The position numbers were made by a program, and so were the translations under genes. Positions 44,849-54,193 of a stretch of 64,000 nucleotides of DNA are shown one piece after another. The stretch is from Trichoderma breve. Taxonomy: Eukaryota; Ascomycota; Sordariomycetes; Hypocreales; Hypocreaceae. Numbering within the stretch: the first letter of the stretch is position 1; each line of letters opens with the position of its first letter. Location: positions 3,348,001 to 3,412,000 of the forward strand of contig NC_079233.1 of the NCBI RefSeq assembly GCF_028502605.1. Direction: 5' to 3'. The notes under the pieces are model-generated. The model ran no database searches. It saw only the letters and a program-made list of their open reading frames with translations, and was not told the origin of the DNA.

Positions 44849-45503
44849 TCATTCGAGGTCCATCGGCTTGCGGCTTGCCGGACGGTCTGCGCCTCCCTTG
44901 ACGCGCTTCCACAGGCAGATTGCGGCGACGGCAGACATGAAGAAGAGGATGGATGTTGCGATGGACAGGCCCCAGATGGCCTTGATTTCATAGCACGACG
45001 CCTTGCTGGGATCGACCCATTCGAAGGTATTGGACGAGGCGTGCTTGACGTTGGCGAAGAGCGAGTAGATGAAGTTGCCTGTGTTGCCCTTTTTGGGGAA
45101 CGCGCTGCAGTTGAGGTAGCTTACGGGCCTGCCGAGGACGCAGGCTACGATGATGGAGGCGATGAAGCAGAGGGTGTCTGCTGCGGTGGCGACGAGAAGG
45201 GGGAGCATGTGATCCCAGTAGAGGATATAGCTGATGAGGATGTATACCGTAGCCAGACAGGCCTTATCACGGTTGGGTTAGCTGGCTATTCAATGTCCCC
45301 TAATAGAGAAATAGATATGAAAAAGGAAAACTCACAACAACCAGCGTGCCAACCAGGGCAGACGGAGTAGAGAAATCACTCGAGACCAGCTCCGCAACAA
45401 AGTTGCCCGTGAGGCCAATGATGGAGATGAGCGACACTGCCTGCAGAAGCCTCATCGTGGTGAACATTGCGCCCAGCGCGCCAAAGGCCGGCGGAGAGCC
45501 CAT
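44849..45503 (-). CDS. MARVEL-domain membrane protein
   Basis: Two exons, 45503-45336 and 45262-44849, encode 193 residues to the first stop. The intron has GTGAGT and CTAAC signals and joins LVGTLVV to ACLATVYILISY. Four membrane segments are visible: MRLLQAVSLISIIGLTGNFV, ALVGTLVVACLATVYILISY, LLVATAADTLCFIASIIVAC and IWGLSIATSILFFMSAVAAI. A loop before TM4 carries Cys residues (SYLNCSAF, KASCYEIK). The conserved end LWKRVKGG and a short tail precede TGA. MARVEL proteins sit in the plasma membrane or vesicles and help organise membrane domains; this one's role is unknown. The same frame remains open for 163 codons beyond the TGA. Confidence 0.82.
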
Positions 45504-45894
45504 CTTGGCTGGGAGAGTCTTGAGCGAGAGCTTTGGGCGTGTGGTGTTGATGGTCTTGAGGGGGAGATGCTTTGAGTATTGGGGAATGGGGGATGGAGGT
45601 TTAGTGAAGGGCTGAATTTTGGCGGGTTCGACCGATGACGGTCGAGGTAACGAGAGTAGAGAATTGCTGAATTTGGAATTGAGTGTTTTTGAGACGAGGT
45701 TTGAAATGGAATGTCTGAGAAATAAGCACGAGATGATAAAGAAAGTCGTTAATTCTTTGATGTAGGACGTGAGTCTGTTCAGTTCATAAAACACAATGAA
45801 TGGGAAACAATGACAAGCAGAGATGGACAATAAGGAAATAAAGGAAAAGGAAACACTAAGAAAAAAAAGAAAGTTTTGGATGGTCTAGGAGGAT

Positions 45895-45914
45895 GAAAGA
45901 AAGAAAGAAAGAAA
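45895..45914 (+). repeat. (GAAA)n microsatellite
   Basis: Five perfect GAAA units in the MARVEL promoter region. Confidence 0.95.
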
Positions 45915-46459
45915 TCCAATCGAGGACTCGAGCAACTCTTTTATAAACCAACATTATACTACTGCACGCACACCTATCGCGATCCAGATCGGGGGGCCAC
46001 GAACAGGCGCGGCCAAGCGAGACGAAATAGCCGCGCCATGTTTCAGGTTCCAACAATCATCCCAGATTCACGCCCTAAGAATATCAAAAACACAAGCAAA
46101 ACCAAGAAAAGGCGACCTTGAAAGAGCGTCGATCGAGCGTGGCATGTTTTTTAAGCGCCGGCATGGATCCCCGGCAGCCGGAGGATCGCGCCCCACATGC
46201 CCGACGATTGGCCCGGAGTGCTCCGTCAGCCCCCCTGGTCCAAGATGTTCCAAGATGCAAAAGTGAGGCTCAGCTTGTGGGTTCTTTGGTTTCGGGAGGC
46301 GGCTACATGATGGGCCGCATTGTTTTTTTTCCCTTGGGCCGGAGATATTTTTGAAAATAGAAAACAAGCGGGAAAATTGCCAACCAACCAAGTGGAGGGC
46401 AGAGAAACCGAGACCGAGAAGATTTCGAACACCCACACGTTGAGTAATACACCTCTTCT

Positions 46460-46575
46460 TTAAGCCTATATTTCTCTAATATTTACTACTATATCTATAT
46501 TCTTTTAGTAGCTGCTGCTATATCTACATTCTTCTAGTAACTGTTAGTATAGTTATGTGATTTTAGTATTATCTA
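46460..46575. repeat. AT-rich degenerate short repeat (TACTACTAT type)
   Basis: Built on words such as AATATTTACTACTATATC, TATATTCTTTTAGTAGC and CTACATTCTTCTAGTAAC. It shares TATTTACTACTAT with the tract at 36.7 kb. Confidence 0.7.
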
Positions 46576-47046
46576 TTTTACGGTCTCGCTTTTTCTGACC
46601 TCCACTTGCCAACGCACTCTTCGCTTCGTCGGCAAGATGGGCCGGATTTCCACGGTGTAAGAAGGTGTGTCTAGGTGAAACACGAATGGCGAGACTATGC
46701 GCCGAGCAAAAACCTGTTTTTCTTCTTCTTTTAATTATAGGTCGGTGCATTGTGTGTGTTCTTTTCATTCACGGTTGGCTGGGATTCTCCCATCTGGCTG
46801 CTTCAACTCGGTGTTTTTTTCGTGAATTCATCAACATGCGCGCCCTTAACGCCTATCTAAGATCCCAACATGGCAAAATGCTGCACCCTCATCGCTCGCA
46901 TTTTATGGCCTTGAACTCTATATGTACTTTTTGATACAGATGTTCCAGCCACTACAGTTATTATTTTAGACCCCTGACTATCATCCTTGCCCAACGCAAC
47001 CACACACACACACTCTCTCTCTGCCTCTCCACTTCAACGGATCTCC

Positions 47047-48871
47047 TTATCCAAGCAAATCTCCAGAGGCAGAGCCAGTGCCCCCCTGTGGAGCTGCAGG
47101 CGCAGGCGCTCCCCAGATGCCAGCACTGCTCTTCTCTTTGGCCAATTGGCCCAGTGCTGGGCCGGCCGTGGGAGTGCTGGGCTTCTTGATGCCGACGCTG
47201 GCCTTACCCCAGAGCGCACCAAAGGCGTCGCCGCCGCCAGCAGCAGCAGCTTTGCCGTTGGACTTGCTGGCGGGCTGCAGACTGGAAGTCGGCGTCATGG
47301 ACGAGACTGAGCCCCCTGTCGGCTGAGCCTGGACAGTGCCAAAGTAGTTTGGCCCTGTGGGCTGGAAGCCGTTGGACTTGGCGGGCTGCATTGGCGCACT
47401 GAACGCTGAGGCAGCCGCAGGCGTCGGGTTGGTGCTGCTGGCTGGTGAGATGGAAGCGATATTGACCATCTGGCTGATGCCGGCCTGCTGAGGAGCCGAC
47501 AGTGGCTTGGGAGCAGCGATGCTGGAGTAGTTGGGTGAAGTTGGGGAGAGAGGCTGAGAGAAACCCGCTGCCGTTGGCGATAGAGGCTGGGCTGCTGGCG
47601 CTGAGGGTGCTGCTGCCGGTGCCGCCGATTGGAAGTCGTCAAACTCATCATCGTCGTCGTTGGCGGCCGTGTTGGCGCTGGTAAAGTTGCCAAAGCCAGA
47701 GCTGCTTGGTGCGGCTACAGGAGCAGCCTGGGCAGGCTCATCAAATGAGAAGAGGTCGACCTCAGGCTCCTTCTGCTTGGGAGGCGGCGCTGTTGCTTTC
47801 TTGGCCGGAGAGCGCTCTGAAGCCCGTGGGGGACGAGAGCTGGCAGCGGGCCGCTCGCCCTCGTCAAACTCATCGTACTCCTCGAATCTCTCTGACCGGT
47901 TCTGGGTATCGCGGAAGTCGCTTGCCTGGCCACCGAAGCCGCCGCCATCACCATACACGCCGCCGGAATAGCCTCCGTATTCTGTAGGGCCGCCGCCACC
48001 CCCGCCATAGCTGGACTCGTTGCCGAAGCCGCCAAAGCGACCGCTGCTGCCGCTTGAGAAGCCGCCGCTTGAGAAGCCGCCGCCCATGCCTCCCTCGACG
48101 CCGGTATACTTGTTCTTCGTTACTCGGGCCTTTTTGCGTTCTGAGCGGATGCGATCCACGTCGCCCAAGAGCTCGGCGAGTTCCTTGGCTCGGTTTCGAA
48201 CGTTGATGCCTTGGTCCTTTCCATTCTGGTCAATGAAGTGAAACTGACGCAGCATCTTGAGGAGGGTAATGTGTCCACGCGCATCGTCGATGACGCGCTC
48301 CGAGCCATGCTTGATGAGGAACTCGAGCAGCTGCAGACTCTTGTAGATTTGGCGCCACTCCTCGGCGGCCTTTTCCGTGAATCGCCGGTAGATCATGGGC
48401 ATAATCTCATTAAGCTGTTGGCTACATGGGAGTTAGCCTCGTGTCACCTCGTGCCAGGAACAAAAGAACAAAAGAACAAATCCCCGCGTATCCGAGGGGC
48501 AGCGCGTGCGTACTAGTTGAATGTGCCATTGGCAATCTCCTGCATCAGGGTGGACGATGCTCCCCAGGGCTCGTTGTTTGTTGCCTCTCGCACCTGACGC
48601 GCCACATGTTAGCAAACATCCCGAGATTCACTCATTTGCCACGGCCGCTGCCATTGAGATTGGCATTGGCATTGGCACTGTCAGAGCGCACCTTTGCCTC
48701 CATCTCCGTGTAGTTCATGACGGCTAGTGTCCGCTCGCGTTAGCATCAGCCTCCTGGGAATTGCTCCTGGGCAAGCGAAGACGGCATACCATTTTGCGCC
48801 TTTCGGAACCCGGCCTTGAGATCATACAAGGTCAGGTTCGACACAGTGTTCTTCAAATCGTTGAAATCCAT
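47047..48871 (-). CDS. ENT3: Epsin-like ENTH protein (Ent3/epsinR type)
   Basis: Four exons, 48871-48790, 48723-48692, 48593-48514 and 48421-47047, encode 522 residues; three introns fall within the first 65 codons. The ENTH domain spans about 1-150 (LYDLKAGFRKAQ, AVMNYTEMEAKVREATNNEP, WRQIYKSLQLLEFLIKHGSE, MLRQFHFIDQNGKDQGINVR). Similarity is closest to the Ent3/epsinR group that works with AP-1 and GGA between Golgi and endosomes, not to the endocytic Ent1/2 group. The tail is Gly/Ser-rich and then carries acidic-aromatic adaptor motifs (EVDLFSFDEP, DDDDEFDDFQS) that fit gamma-ear binding. It ends in a Pro/Ala/Ser-rich segment with ALWGKASVGIKK. No UIM motif seen. Confidence 0.93.
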
Positions 48872-50339
48872 TTTGGGCGAGAATCGATGCGGCGACGATG
48901 GCGAGGAGAAGTTGCAAGTCGGGATTCAAGAGCCAAAACGGGTGACGAGACTGGCAATTTCCACGGTGTCGCCGAGCCTGAACAACTGGACACAAGCGCC
49001 TTTGGGGGGAGTCTCCACTGGAACTGACAGTGGCTAGGACGCAAAGAGAGATGCTACGGTCACGTGATGTGAAGCGGACATTATGAGGCACCGAGTATTC
49101 AACTTACATACTGTGGCAAGCAGTGGAAGACGCTTTGCCTACAGCACCCAAGACGAGATGTGAAGTTGAAGCTTACAGCATTGTAGTTGAGTAGATACGA
49201 AGTACATGGATTAGTTTTTTTTTTGCAGGATTCGCTTAACATATACCCTGTCTATCCATCTCTATCTGTGCTCGTGTTTGCTTTTTTTCTTTCCTTTGAT
49301 CGATTCGATGGGCATTTCCCCTTCTGACAAATAACCGCCCGCTTCACCGACTTTGGCATTTGCTGGCTAACATCCCTCCATGTATCATTACTAAGAAAAC
49401 GCCAGCTCGCTCTACATGTAACCTGAGACTTCAGGCCAGAATACCAGCGCAGGGGTACGGGCACTTCGTACCTCACCTACTGACATCACCCAAAACTTTT
49501 CATTTTCCTGCGAGCTATCCCATCAACCCCGGTCTCCAGTCTGCCTCCTGCTGCATAGATTCACTGCCCATTGTAAACATTGTTTTTGATCTCAAGCTCA
49601 AGGTATGCTGCACCCGTTTCCTTGTCGTCATTTTCCCTTTGTGTCTTGTGCTTTGAGGTGCACCAGCAGCACCAGGGCTCGTCTCAACCAAAAAAAAGCT
49701 GCCGGCTGCAACAAAGCCTCGACACCAGCCAATTGCCACCGCCCAGCAAATCGCACCGCTCGCCTCGGCCTTTGAACCGGTTTTTTTGCCAATCAGTTGA
49801 AAATTCCAAACAGCCAGTTTTCCTTTGAGCATGGACCAAATGATAGGCGGAGCAGCTCCGCCCGTGCGAATGGGTTGGAAGGGCTCCCTGGCTGGCCGTC
49901 CAATCAGCGCCGCCGTCTGCCCACAGCCCACCTGCAGCTCGGCGCACACCAAGTCACGTCAGCTCGCTGGCCATCGGAAGCCAACGGTCCAATTGAGCAG
50001 GATTCCGGCGCGAGGGAAAAAAGCAAATCCGAGCGCTGCTTGACCGGTTGCAGTGATGCTGCTTGTGGCGGATGGCAATGGCTGATGGCAATGGCTGCGC
50101 AATTGGCTGTGAGAGAAGCTCTGAAACGGGCTCTGAAAAGCTCTCAAGAGCTCACAAAGCAAGCTCAGTCAGCTACCTCACATTTGCCGCGACGTCAAGC
50201 TCCTGCCGCGTACCCTGGCAAGACCTGGACCGCCTCCACGTGACTGGCTCCTCTCGTCGCACCCCACCCGTCGCCCTTGTCTCAACCCGCTGATTGGCCA
50301 CGGCCCGTTACTAACGTTACCCCTCCAGTCACGTTCAAA
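48872..50339. other. Divergent promoter region (ENT3 / cyclophilin)
   Basis: 1.47 kb of non-coding sequence with three CCAATCAG boxes on the cyclophilin side. ORFs here are not supported. Confidence 0.6.
49789..50297. promoter_or_regulatory. Three CCAAT boxes upstream of cyclophilin
   Basis: The exact 8-mer CCAATCAG occurs at 49789-49796 and 49900-49907, and as its complement CTGATTGG at 50290-50297, within 560 nt of the start codon. CCAAT boxes are bound by the HAP/CBC complex in filamentous fungi, so HAP control is likely but untested. Confidence 0.55.
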
Positions 50340-51468
50340 ATGAGATCAGCTTTCTTCCAACCCCTCCTACCCCGCCATAACTTCTGCTCCCCGGCCTTAA
50401 GAACTTTCTCCCTCCCTCAACGCATTGCTGCTACGAACAACTTTGCGACTCCTCGATTCTATTCACAGCCCGCCAAAATGCCTAACACCAAGGTGTAAGT
50501 TTTGTCCCACCTCTTCTGCCATTGCCGCTCTCCTCTGACGCCTTGAATCTAGTTTCTTCGACATTGCCTGGAAGGGCCCCGTCTTCAAGGACGGCCGTCC
50601 TACCACCGAGATCAAGGGTGAGTCTGAGTCCAATTCTGCCCGAAAGCCCCAATTCACCGGCGGTCTCTATTGGGAATCCCGATAGAGAGAGAATTGAGCT
50701 GGACTGACGGTCTGGCCTCTTTTTTCCCTCTGCCCTGGAGCTTGTGCTCTGGCACCCACCCACACCCTGCCGGTCTGATTGGACCAGCGGATACTCCTGG
50801 CCCCCCCTTCTCCAAATTATCACCTCATCCGCTTGTAGCTACCTTGTGAAGCTTGGTATTAATGCGTCTTTGGATAACAGAGCAGACCGGTCGCATCAAC
50901 TTCAACCTCTATGACGACGTTGTCCCCAAGACCGCTGAGAACTTCCGTGCTCTCTGCACCGGCGAGAAGGGCTTCGGCTACCAGGGCTCTTCTTTCCACC
51001 GAATCATCCCCAACTTCATGCTCCAGGGTGGTGACTTCACCCGCGGTAACGTATGGCCGCCTCTTCCAGAACAATTGCAAGCCGTTCGTTGACTGACACC
51101 ACTCCTAGGGCACTGGCGGCAAGTCCATCTACGGCGAGAAGTTTGCCGATGAGAACTTCCAGCTGAAGCACGACCGCCCCGGTCTGCTGTCCATGGCCAA
51201 CGCCGGCCCCAACACGTAAGTTGACCCGGGATACGTCATCAAAGGGCCAGCACAGCATTCTAACCCTGCATCTGAAAACAGCAACGGCTCTCAGTTCTTC
51301 ATCACCACTGTCGTCACCTCTTGGTTGAACGGCCGCCACGTCGTCTTCGGCGAGGTCGCTGACCAGGAGTCCATGGCCATTGTTGCTGCTCTCGAGGCCA
51401 CCGGTCGTGATGACGGCAAGGTTAAGTACGAGCCCCGCCCCACCATCACCGCCTCCGGTGTCCTGTAA
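50340..51468 (+). CDS. Cyclophilin peptidyl-prolyl isomerase, mitochondrial plus cytosolic forms
   Basis: Five exons, 50340-50494, 50553-50617, 50881-51050, 51109-51215 and 51282-51468, encode 227 residues. Residues 1-46 are Arg/Ser/Phe-rich without acids ([34 protein letters not shown]), a mitochondrial presequence. A second in-frame ATG at 50478 ([17 protein letters not shown]) would give a 181-residue cytosolic form. The CypA core is intact: [16 protein letters not shown] holds the catalytic Arg, [10 protein letters not shown] the substrate pocket, and [12 protein letters not shown] the cyclosporin-contacting Trp. It catalyses cis-trans isomerisation of X-Pro bonds and is the cyclosporin A target. 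In Neurospora one gene makes both forms from alternative starts. Intron 2 is 263 nt, the longest here. Confidence 0.95.
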
Positions 51469-52066
51469 ACTTGTTGAAAAGAAGCAACATGCTCTGCATG
51501 TCCATTTGGTGGCAGTTTTTGGGACCATGAAAATTTATGGGGCGGATCACAAGAGGCTACGAATGGTACCTCGCCATATCCTTTAGCCAGTCATTTAGGG
51601 TGCTGCAAAGCATTAAAAAAAATACAAGTTTTCCATTGCATCGAATAATGAGATTGCTGATACGAAGCTCTCATTGTTGTCCTCCCCCTTTAAGTGGCGT
51701 GTTAGAAGTATGCTATTCCGTATCAGTGAATAGCCAATTGTAAATGATGTAAACAATCGTTTTCAAAGACATGTGAAATGACGTCGTCTTAGTCTTGAGC
51801 CTCAATTAGAGTGAGTATTCCTACGTTCAATCTTGTGCAATAGATAGCTTGCCTACTACATGCATGATGTACCTCCCCCGTTATGCGCCGAGTGCCCAAG
51901 TGTACCTGGATGTAGAAACAAAGCAGTATATACATTCCCAATGAATACAAGGGGGATATCCTTATTCCAAAACCGAAAAAAGAGAAGAAGAAATCAAGAA
52001 AGAGACAATAAACTCCAAGTGATGCAAGTTTGATATCAAGACACAGGACCTCGCTGGGCGCTCCTT
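51469..52066. other. Convergent intergenic region
   Basis: 598 nt between cyclophilin and RPC34. AT-rich 3' flanks only. Confidence 0.6.
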
Positions 52067-53376
52067 TTAGAAAATCTCCTTCCCTAGCCACTTTTTGAAA
52101 TACTCGCAGTTGCTGGGGCCCACGGGACCGCCCTCCTCGCAGAGATCAAAGACGGGGCACCGGCCGCAGGGGGCCTCGGTCAGCGGGCTGACGTACAGCT
52201 CGGGGCCTCCGCCGCGGCCGGAAGGGTCTTCGCGGCCGGCCCAGCTCTCGACGGACTGCTTGGCGATGCGGGACACGCGGTAGCCGACCTTGCCGGCGAC
52301 CTTGATGGGCTCGACCAGGTTGTCCCAGACGAGCACGTCGACAAGCTTCTTGACGTCACCCTCGGACAGGATAGTGTTATTAGTGATGCCGCTGGAGGAG
52401 AGAAGGCGGGCGATGTCGCGGACGGTAGGGTAGGCCATGTAGCCGGCCGGCAGGGGCAGCAGGGCTGGTTCTCTGCGAGATGCTGCTGCGGCCGTTGATG
52501 ATGAGACGGCCGGGTTCTTGGCTGCTGTTATGGGAGCGACGGGCTTTGCCTCCATCTCCGTAGCATCGCGCTTCTTGCCCTTTGCCGCAGCATCGCTTAG
52601 GCCGCCCTTGATGATGCCCTTCTTGGGCACCTGCGCGTGACCATGAGCGGCCTTTGCAGCCCCAGCATGCGTGCTGTGATAACTGCTCTGCCTCTTGATG
52701 AAGTCGAAGACGACGCGCTGCAGGTCCTCGATGAAGGCCTCGTCGAGGTCCTGGTCGGTGTACCAGGGCCCCCCCGTGGCGCGGTCGCTGGGCCGGATGG
52801 ACGCCTTGATGTACATCTTCTTGTTGGGGTGCTCGACATTCTTGAAGGGCGCGATGAGGCCCTTTGCCTGCAGCTGCTTGATTGCGTTTTTGAGGACCGA
52901 GTCGTGCATGTTGAGGCGCTTCTGCAGGGTCTGCGTCCATATGCCGTCGCCGCCGGAGTCGTCGATGAGCGAGTACACCATGACCTGCTCGTCTGTCGTG
53001 CACTGCTTGTATCTACGAAAAAGAGACCCTCACGTTAGCCATTGTACAAGATCAAAGAGCCTTCAACCACCCCTTCTTTCAGAACTCACTTGTGTGCCTC
53101 CTGCTTGTCGCGCCACTTCCACAGCACCTGTCCCGACGCCTCCCTCATGGTGATGAAGAGCTTGTCGTCGCTGAGCGACTGCACGACCCGCGCCAGCAGC
53201 AGCAGGTCGCGGTTCGGAATCACCTCCATGCGCAGCAAGTCGTCCTGCGAGAACATGTCGCCCTCTTCCCGGCACCGCTCGTACAGCAGCTCCTTGAGCA
53301 CCGCCAGCTTCGCAGAGTCGGCATCGTTGCTGCCGTTGGACCTCGAGGGCCCGGCGCCGGCGGCCGAGGCCGACAT
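52067..53376 (-). CDS. RPC34: RNA polymerase III subunit RPC34 (RPC6)
   Basis: Two exons, 53376-53090 and 53012-52067, encode 410 residues; the intron (GTGAGT ... GTAG) joins KQEAH to KYKQCTTDEQ. Two winged-helix domains are seen: residues about 20-95 (LKELLYERCREEGDMFSQDD) and about 96-170 (DDSGGDGIWTQTLQKRLNMH, KNVEHPNKKMYIKASIRPSD). A low-complexity linker (about 215-270) precedes a third domain. The C-terminus carries C-x2-C-x5-C-x10-C (CGRCPVFDLC ... NCEYFKKWL), the 4Fe-4S ligand pattern known for RPC6. The subunit belongs to the RPC82/34/31 heterotrimer, which contacts TFIIIB (Brf1) to start transcription of tRNA and 5S genes. Confidence 0.96.
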
Positions 53377-54193
53377 TTCGGAAGTTGGTGGAGGGAAAGG
53401 AAAGGAAAAAGCCTGCGCGAGGCGGAAAGTTGTTGGGTTGAGACGGTCCTCCGGCTTGTTTGCTGTTGTTGTAGTGAAAGTGTAAAGAGGCCGTGGATGG
53501 TTGTAGTGATTTAGATTTCTGAGTCACCCGGTGTCCCTCTCGGTGAGGCGGTGGTTGATGACTGTGTTGGCGCTACATTGACATTGGAAGTGGTTTGATG
53601 GTAGAGCCTCGCTCTCTCTTTGTTTCTTATCTAGTCGGGGCGATAGGTCAACATTAGGTGGGAAATGGTATCGTGGTGGGACACGAGCCTCGATTTTGTT
53701 TTAATTTTTTTTTTTCTTTTGCCATCACCACAAAGCCTGGTGGGTACCTTGCAGCCGGCTTGCATGCCGGGAGAATTTCGGTGGCTGCTCACTTGTACAT
53801 GTACTGGTGGGGGCGGGGCGATGATCGCGAGGCAGAGGGTACAAGGTACATTTGCCAAGGCTTGAACATGTTCAATTAATAGACATTTTATTGAATAAAC
53901 TGTGATACTATTCTACTGTACGCTCTTGATATAGACTCCGTGTGTAAATCAGAAAAAGAAAACAGATGAACCAACTGAACGTTAGAAAGAGACACTGACA
54001 GATGGCTCAAGCTATCGTGGCCATCTGTCGTTTGGCCTGTCAGTATCCCTCACGCCGGAAACGCCTCCCTCGCCCCGATTCCCATTGTCCTACAACCTGA
54101 TTTGCATCAATCGAACTGGAGTAGAGATACTCCGTATAAACCAAATCGCTGGTATGCCACTTTCCCCCTATGCGTCCTTCATGCTGGTAGAGA
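53377..54193. other. Intergenic: RPC34 promoter and RPD3 3' flank
   Basis: 817 nt. The minus-strand leader of RPC34 is pyrimidine-rich on its own strand. No gene supported. Confidence 0.55.

Larger units (their letters stand above)
45504..47046. other. Intergenic: MARVEL promoter and ENT3 3' flank
   Basis: 1.54 kb. It includes a GAAA microsatellite (45895-45914), an AT-rich degenerate repeat tract (46460-46575) and CA/CT runs at 46997-47030. An open minus-strand frame reaching up to 45830 is leader sequence. Confidence 0.55.

Noticed and set aside
44603..45370. 255-codon plus-strand ORF over the MARVEL gene
   Set aside because: Antisense to membrane-segment exons with proper splice sites. 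It also shows that long open frames arise by chance in this GC-rich stretch, which tempers the read-through claim.
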